A stretch of DNA of 64,000 nt. Source: Ascaphus truei (Eukaryota > Chordata > Amphibia > Anura > Ascaphidae). The stretch covers positions 18,355,998 to 18,419,997 of the forward strand of contig CM071579.1 in the NCBI GenBank assembly GCA_036426205.1. The letters are read 5' to 3'. The translations under genes were made by a program, and so were the position numbers. This document shows, piece by piece, positions 58,271 through 64,000 of this stretch. A model generated the notes under the pieces. It searched no databases. It saw only the letters and a list, made by a program, of their open reading frames with translations, and was not told the DNA's origin. Positions within the stretch are counted from its first letter, which is position 1; the number at the start of each line of letters is the position of its first letter.

Positions 58271-58490
58271 TGGAGGCGCTGCTGAGAGCTGTAACAGGAC
58301 AGGCTTTCAGCTAAACAATGAATGGAGGCGCTGCACTGCTAAGACATATGTAAGGTATGAACCCCAGAAGCCTAGTCCTGTGTCCCCACTACCACCAGGC
58401 GGACGACTCAGTCCTCCTGTTACCAGCAGGTATCATGCACCACACGACCAGTAATAACCAAATCTCCCACCGGGTGGGGGAAACACAGAC
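58095..58490 (+). repeat. Tandem duplication, about 225 bp period
   Basis: GGAGGCACTGCACTGCTAA through TATGAACCCCAGAAGCCTAG and CCAGCAGGTATCATGCACCA to GGGGGAAACAC occurs at 58099-58262 and again at 58324-58487, with few differences. It ends in a CA run at 58491-58509. Confidence 0.92.
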
Positions 58491-58509
58491 ACACACACAC
58501 ACACACACA

Positions 58510-59071
58510 ATTAATCCAGAAATTTCTATATTTGATGTGAAGCTCGAGTCTCTGATCCATTTTTTCCAGCAGCTTTTTGTTCCTCTACTTTATTTATACA
58601 TTTTGTTTCTGGTTACGACAATTTTTTTTATTTTTTTTTTAAATACATAAATTTATGGATATCAAGCACCATGTCTCTTTGAAGCCTGATACTAAGTGTA
58701 CCCAGTGAGTTATATGAAGAAGGAAGTTTTTAATGATCAAATGGGATGTTTAATGAGAATTGATAGAATCTTTCATGAAAGGAAATTTCGTGAAACAAGC
58801 ACATCCGCTTCCATTTAAGTGTAATAACCTTACTGTGGCCTCATTACATCTCCACATCTCAATATAAATCGCCAGTGTCTTTGTTAGTGATGTCGCATTT
58901 TTATAAGCGCTGATGAATTTCTCTCTTTCTACTGATTGGGGCAGTTGCACTTAGTAAAGAAAAGAAAAAAACCTCACGCGTGTAACTGGCTTCCTTAGAA
59001 AGATGTAATCGCCTTTAAAGCCGCAATTAATGACGTTTTTTTTCTCTTCAATTTAAAAATGTTTAACATTG
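58510..59071. other. No gene seen
   Basis: Nothing recognised. Confidence 0.5.
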
Positions 59072-59437
59072 GATAGAAGCAGGGGGGTCTCCGGAGCTGA
59101 ACCCCTTTAATTTCAGCTCTGGGGACCCCCTGCTTCGGGAGATACTTAGCTCTGTAGTAGGTGCCAGGAGTCGCTCTGCTTGGCTAGCAGGGTTCACCTT
59201 ATGGCGGAGTTTCAAAGCTCCCGCACCCTGTGGGCCAATAAGAAGCTGTGATGTCATCAGGTTCAGCTTCCTATTGGCCAGCGTGACACGGGAGCTTTAA
59301 ACTTTAAAGCCCAGCTAGCTCAGCCGGAGCGGCTGCCGGCACCTACAATGGAGGTGAGTATCTCCGGAAACAGGGGGTCTCCGGAGCTGAAACTAGTGGG
59401 GTTCAGCTCCAGAGACCCCCTGCTTCAATCCTGTTTG
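59072..59437. mobile_element. Nested-palindrome MITE, complete copy
   Basis: Terminal hairpins: GAAGCAGGGGGGTCTCCGGA with CTCTGGGGACCCCCTGCTTC at left; AAACAGGGGGTCTCCGGAGC with GCTCCAGAGACCCCCTGCTTC at right (21 bases, one mismatch). The interior pair GGGCCAATAAGAAGC and GCTTCCTATTGGCC is inverted. Confidence 0.85.
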
Positions 59438-59884
59438 AAAAATGGAAACGGCATGAGTTGCTCCTTTAAAGTCACACTTTACTTACTGAATGCTCTGCTC
59501 TTTTTAAGGTGGACACTGCAATTCTTATCTGACCCGTTACTTGTCGCTCTCCCTATTTCGGTGTTTTGGTAATAATGGCGACACGATTACTTCCAATGGT
59601 CAACAACAACAAAACAACAAGTGGGGATTCATGCATTGCCTGCAGTTCAAAGATTCTGCACAATTCCCCCAAAAGTGAGGAAGGTCGGAAAATTCCTCCA
59701 TGATTACAATGGAGACATTAATAGTTTAAAGCTGCAATCCCTCCCAGTGACTTTAAGGTTTTTTGTTTAACTGTTAAAATCATGATTAATCTCATGCTTG
59801 GGAAGTTACCATGGTAACCGTCAGACTACCCTGGGCTCTGAGGAGAGCACCATTTTTGACCTCCCAGATACGTAATGTTTCTTA
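59438..59884. other. No gene seen
   Basis: Nothing recognised. Confidence 0.5.
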
Positions 59885-60173
59885 GGCTAAGTCCCCGTTA
59901 GCGCTGAGCGGGCGGCGCTTGCGGCGGGGACTTGCATATATAGATATATGCAAGTCCCCGCTCACGCGGTGCGAGCGGCGCTCGTGCGCGGGCACACACG
60001 CTCACCCGCGATCAGCGCTTAGGTAAACAAAAAACCTATACTTACCTGCGCGCTCAACTACCCGCCATGCCCCCCCCCCCTCCTCCACGCTCGCGTACAA
60101 GCAGGACACCCGGCGCTCATGCTTGGAGCGCTCTCCAAGCATGAGCGCGCTCAGCGCCAGCGGGGACTCAGCC
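59885..60173. mobile_element. GC-rich MITE, 289 bp, TA flanked
   Basis: Left end GGCTAAGTCCCCGTTAGCGC; right end is the complement, GGCTGAGTCCCCGCTGGCGC. TA lies on both sides. It contains two strong hairpins: GGGGACTTGCATATATAGAT with ATATGCAAGTCCCC at 59935-59960, and GCGCTCATGCTTGGAGCGC with CTCCAAGCATGAGCGC at 60113-60148. Related sequence forms the core of the inverted arms at 42.9-43.4 and 50.7-51.0 kb. Confidence 0.88.
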
Positions 60174-60244
60174 TAACGCGTATACTGTATCTCCTGCACG
60201 AAGTGATGGAAAAGGACAAGAAGAGATCTCTTATGAGATCTCCA

Positions 60245-60525
60245 ATGATGGAAGCCAGGGGTCTCCGGAGATGAACCTCGTTCATTTCAGCTCCGGGGAC
60301 CCCCTGCTTCCCGAGATCCTTAGCTCCGAAGGTGGTGCTGGTATGTCAGCAAAGTTTAAAGCTTCCATGTAGCGTAATACAAAGCCGTACAAAGACATCA
60401 CGGCGCGGGAACTCTGAAAATCCGCCATTACGCTACCGGCACCCACTATGAAGGCAAGTATTTCTGGATGCAGGGCGATCTCCTGAGCTGAAATTAATGG
60501 GGTTCAGTTCCTGAGACCCCCTGCT
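60245..60525. mobile_element. Nested-palindrome MITE, diverged copy
   Basis: AAGCCAGGGGTCTCCGGAGA, CAGCTCCGGGGACCCCCTGC, the AAAGTTTAAAGC middle, and TTCAGTTCCTGAGACCCCC at the right. Confidence 0.82.
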
Positions 60526-60691
60526 CAATCCTGTGTTTAAAAAAGTAAACAGAAATGGGGGGGGGGGGGTTGCTTGGATTGCCACTTTAAAGTAGTGTAA
60601 CCCCCCCCACCCCCCCTTCCTGGTGTTGGTTACTAAAGTAAGCTAAGGAGTTAATGGTAAGCAGTGGATGATAGGCCCCACCTTGTGATTA

Positions 60692-61062
60692 GGGTTGCCA
60701 GGTGGCATCTCCAAAAATACTGGACACACTGGTGAAAGACAGAGACACACACACCCCTCACCTCTCTCTGCTCCATGATGTTTCCTCCTCTCCTTGGCTC
60801 CACCCCCCAAACCTCCTCCGGATTGGCTGCATTACTCAGCAGCAGCCAATCAGGATGAAGGAAGCTGCCCAGCCCCTTAGCAAGAGCCCTGCTCTCTCCC
60901 TGCTCGGGGAAATCCCATGGGCTCCCCAAGCCGGCCAGGTCACTAAATCCAGAGAGGTAATACCAGTATACACATACATGTCCAGTATTACCGCTAAGAT
61001 TTTACTGGACAGTGTGTCCAAATACAGGACAGTCTAGTTCAAAACTGGAAACCTGGCAATCC
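60692..61062. mobile_element. TA-flanked MITE (GGGTTGCCAGGT family), compact 371 bp copy
   Basis: Left end GGGTTGCCAGGTGGCATCTC; right end is the complement, GGATTGCCAGGTTTCCAG. TA lies on both sides (60690-60691, 61063-61064). The interior has an inverted CAGCCAATC and GATTGGCTG pair. This is the reference copy for the expanded relatives at 23684 and 44481. Confidence 0.9.
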
Positions 61063-62994
61063 TACCTGTGATCACACATAGAACTACGTAGTAGGGGGTA
61101 TAGGAGGAGAGAGAATGTCCTAGAGATGAGGTTCCAGCATGAAAGGAAGAGCAGAGCCTTGGGGAGTAGAGGTAGGGGATATGTTCCAACAGTTATAGTA
61201 TAGATCAGTGTTGCAGTTAGGCACAGAGCCCTTTAAAGCTGCAGTTGTCTTTTTTTATTTATTTTTTTACTTCAATAGTTTTATGTGTGCAATCTCTAAT
61301 TACTTAAAAAACTGTGTAGCTGCAGGTCAATTCGTTCTCCATGTATTGATAGGTCGAAATTTGGTGACATAATTAGTGAAGGGATCTGTTTATATTCTGC
61401 TTGTCTGTCAGTGGAAGCTCATGAATATTCATGAGCACTCCTGCACTGACATGTGCTAGAGGGAGGGCAGGGCTCACAAAGGGGTGTGCCAGGGCTTGTG
61501 ACAGGACATGAAGGGGCAGTGCCTTAGCAAATGGCTGTTAAAATAGAATACAATAAAATTGGTCTTTCAAAGTTGTTTTTTTAAAAACAGAAAATGCTAA
61601 AAGTATTTTTTCTTACTACAGAACTGATTTATTAAAAAAAAACACACATGCAGGATATTGACTGAACTGCAGCTTTAAGGTAGGATCCTATAGCATGGCC
61701 ATAAGAGAGGGGCCTGTCCCAGAGTGGGAACACCAACGTGCCACAGTGGGTAGAGCAGAGAAGCCCCAACATGGCAGAGGATCATCCCATCAAGTGGATC
61801 CTCAGCTACAGTCTTCATTACCCCTGAGGAAGTGGCAGTTTCAGAATAGGGCTTGCGATTAACAGTAACGTGCGCAGGACAGGATCTGAGCAGGGGCCCG
61901 TTCCACAAGATGAACTCAGAACAGTAACAAGTAAATGTACCTCCCATGAGTGTTGAGAGTGGGCACCAAGGGAAGAAATGTGTCCAGAGTGATAACGGTG
62001 TGGATTAAATAAATTGCAACCCTGTCAGTCTTATTGTAACTGTGTCAGCAGTGTCCCCAAGCAGGGAACATGAATAAAGATTGAAGTTGTACTATAAAAA
62101 CTCCTGGCGCTCATCTTCTCCATTGCCCGGCCGACTACAGCCAGCATCCTGGGACCAGGTAAATCTGTGCTGATGGCAAACACACAGCTACCTCGGTGTA
62201 ACCTCCCTAGGGAGCCAGCAGGGAGGTTACAGTAGGTAAAACATGCCAAAAATGGTCTCAATCCTCTAGATTTAACCATTAAACGTACCTATGCCAGGAG
62301 CGCACATTGGTCCATGGTTTGAGTTCCCCATAGAAATATCAACATGTTTAATATCATCACCTTCATACTATGACCGCTGTTCTCAAACTCATTTGCAGGA
62401 TTTCCATTTTATAACAAACATCTCCGGTATTTAATGTGTTGCTGGTTCTTCTGTGGGCGGGGGGGGAAAGGATTAAAAAAGAATGGGGAATAGGTTTATT
62501 TACTTAACTTCTAGCATGAAGCCGTGCGTATATCTCATGTAAAATTCCCCATTTTTTTTTTCAACACCAGCTAGAAGTATTTACAAAGCGTTAGATCTGC
62601 AGATTGATTCACACTTTCTTGTGTAAACAAATGTGAAACAGGGCAGCCGTACCAGCCTCGGGATTCCTATATAAAAAAACAGTCATCATCGCAGCTGGTG
62701 CCTTCCCAGCACTGGACAACTCCAAGCTCTTAGTAAGAAACCTCTAGGTAGGGAGTGACTTCACCGTGTGCAGTGGGGCGGTGGAGCAGTGCTGTTTTAC
62801 TAGCCAGGTCTCCGCTGAGAAAACTGTACAAAGACTGCACAAGTCGGTCCATCAGATGTTTAATCCCCTAAAGAGGAGAACTTAGATTAACTTCAACTAT
62901 TTGTAAGAATCTCCAAAGGTGGACTCAGCTGTCTGTGAGCAGGGTTACTGGCTCTGCACTTCTGTAAGCCAGGATGTGCTGGAAAGCTGTGTAA
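61063..62994. other. No gene seen
   Basis: 61990-62110 has two AATAAA-type signals (62008, 62074) in a stretch that could be an old LTR or transcript end, but I cannot support it. Minus-strand frames (61675-61947, 62031-62279) are unrecognised. Confidence 0.5.
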
Positions 62995-63289
62995 GACTGC
63001 GCTTATAGTACCCGGCGATGCGACGTCGCTCCAAAACGAATCCATGGAATCTGTTGCATGTGATTATAGTAAGCGCGACTGAGCGGCGGTTCGACGTCGC
63101 GACCAAAAATTTGGAAGCCAGTGAAAAAAATTTTAGAGACAGTCGCCACATGCGACTGTCTCGAAACCACTGCCCTCCTCCTTGGTGACGTCACTGGCCT
63201 TGTCGCCAGCGACGTCGCTTAAAACTAACGTTTAACTTTCGCCAGTGGCGACGGCATCGGTCGCCATCGCCGGCACTATAAACGCGGCC
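62995..63289. mobile_element. PIF/Harbinger-like MITE, 295 bp, TAA target duplication
   Basis: Left end GACTGCGCTTATAGTACCCG; right end is the complement, GGCCGCGTTTATAGTGCCGG. Both are flanked by TAA (62992-62994, 63290-63292). Three-base TWA duplications are the PIF/Harbinger hallmark. Internal GACGTCGC and TGCGACTGTCTC motifs are palindromically arranged. No coding capacity. Confidence 0.87.
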
Positions 63290-63359
63290 TAATGCAGCAT
63301 GCATACGCTTATAGGGGTCCCTGTTACAATGGACATGAAGCAAAAGGTGAGACTGCGAG

Positions 63360-63475
63360 TGCTCATTTGCATGTCATTTCCCAGAATCCCTGACTGCAGT
63401 GGAAGCGCTGTATCCTAAGAGATAATGGGGTAAGGCAGGGTTGCAGACCTGTGTAAGATGTGTGAATGGGCTCAG
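63360..63475 (+). mobile_element. Octamer-containing MITE copy
   Basis: TGCTCATTTGCATGTCATTT and CCCAGAATCCCTGACTGC at the left, GGGTTGCAGACCTG near the right; the right terminus is eroded. Confidence 0.85.
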
Positions 63476-63705
63476 ACGTGAGATTTTTATTGGCTAAATA
63501 AAAAAAGAAACACTCAAAAACCCATTTGTTTAAGTTGTTACCACTCATTATTGCTGCTTCTTTCTTGTTACTTTTCCTTTCTGTTGTTTACTGAGGTTGT
63601 GAGATACCAAGATGTCAACATTAAAGTAACTAAATGAGCGAGACCTGCCATTCTGGAGAGAAAAAAAACAGCATTTTAAGGAAAAAGTTAATAAAAAATA
63701 TAACG

Positions 63706-63793
63706 TGAGCACATTCACATCTCAGGCAGCCCGGCTTTCCCGCAAATATCTCTTAGCATACAGTGCTTCTGGGAAATGGCATGCAAATGAGCA
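63706..63793 (-). mobile_element. Octamer-containing MITE copy, internally shortened
   Basis: The minus strand reads TGCTCATTTGCATGCCATTT then CCCAGAAGCACTGTATGCTA; the ATCCCTGCAGTGG section is deleted. The far end is AGATGTGAATGTGCTCAC. Confidence 0.82.
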
Positions 63794-63835
63794 AAATTCA
63801 CCTTTTGTTTCAAATCCATTGTAACATGAACCCCT

Positions 63836-64000
63836 ATATTGTATGTCTTTATTTATATAGCGCCATAAATGTACATAGCGCTTCACAGTAGTAATACATA
63901 TCATATAAATAACAAATAATATAAATAACAGGTCATAGGAATAAGTGCTTCAGACATAAAAGTAACATTAAGGAAGAGGAGTCCCTACTCCGAGGAGCTT
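63836..64000 (-). mobile_element. L2-like LINE 3' tail, runs off the window
   Basis: Minus-strand tail: GTATGTCTTTATTTATATAG at 63841, GCGCCATAAATGTACATAGC, then ATTAAGGAAGAGGAGTCCCT and CCGAGGAGCTT at the edge. Same order as 56345-56530. Confidence 0.9.

Overview
This 64 kb window looks like a repeat-rich piece of a vertebrate nuclear genome, most likely from an anuran amphibian. The one protein-coding exon I can support is exon 1 of WT1 (Wilms tumour 1 zinc-finger transcription factor). It lies on the minus strand at 5042-5429 and has a clean splice donor. The peptide resembles frog WT1 and lacks the long polyproline stretch of mammals. The surrounding repeats also fit an amphibian: L2/CR1-type LINE tails, a CORE-SINE, and many short non-autonomous DNA transposons. 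The species cannot be fixed from the sequence alone.

Layout. 1-5041 is the 5' part of WT1 intron 1 (the gene runs towards coordinate 1). 5042-5429 is coding exon 1, followed upstream by a leader and probable promoter to about 5.9 kb. A roughly 290 bp direct repeat flanks the exon on both sides. 6-10 kb is AT-rich, repeat-poor upstream DNA with one candidate conserved regulatory block near 9.5-9.97 kb. From 10 kb onward there is no recognisable gene, only dense repeats: a 1.1 kb purine tract (11.8-13 kb), LINE 3' ends, hAT-like, TA-flanked and Harbinger-like MITEs, CORE-SINEs, and large minisatellites.

The most notable architecture is the repeated appearance of minisatellites inside transposon copies. 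Examples are a 35 bp unit amplified from a LINE 3' end (21.9-23.4 kb), a 30-odd bp unit inside a TA-flanked element (23.8-24.3 kb) and a roughly 31 bp unit inside a hAT-like MITE (36.0-36.35 kb). There is also a 31 bp array of about 76 units (53.5-55.8 kb), and a 40.9-52.0 kb composite of 46 bp arrays in both orientations with 1.67 kb inverted arms. Indels pile up in the middles of these arrays while their edges are clean, and there is a 62-base gap at 24793-24854. That pattern suggests unpolished long-read gap filling, so copy numbers and some junctions may be assembly artefacts.

Functionally, the window is the 5' end and upstream flank of WT1. Everything else is repeat landscape. I found no other gene, no RNA gene beyond tRNA-derived SINE heads, and no CRISPR or prokaryotic feature.
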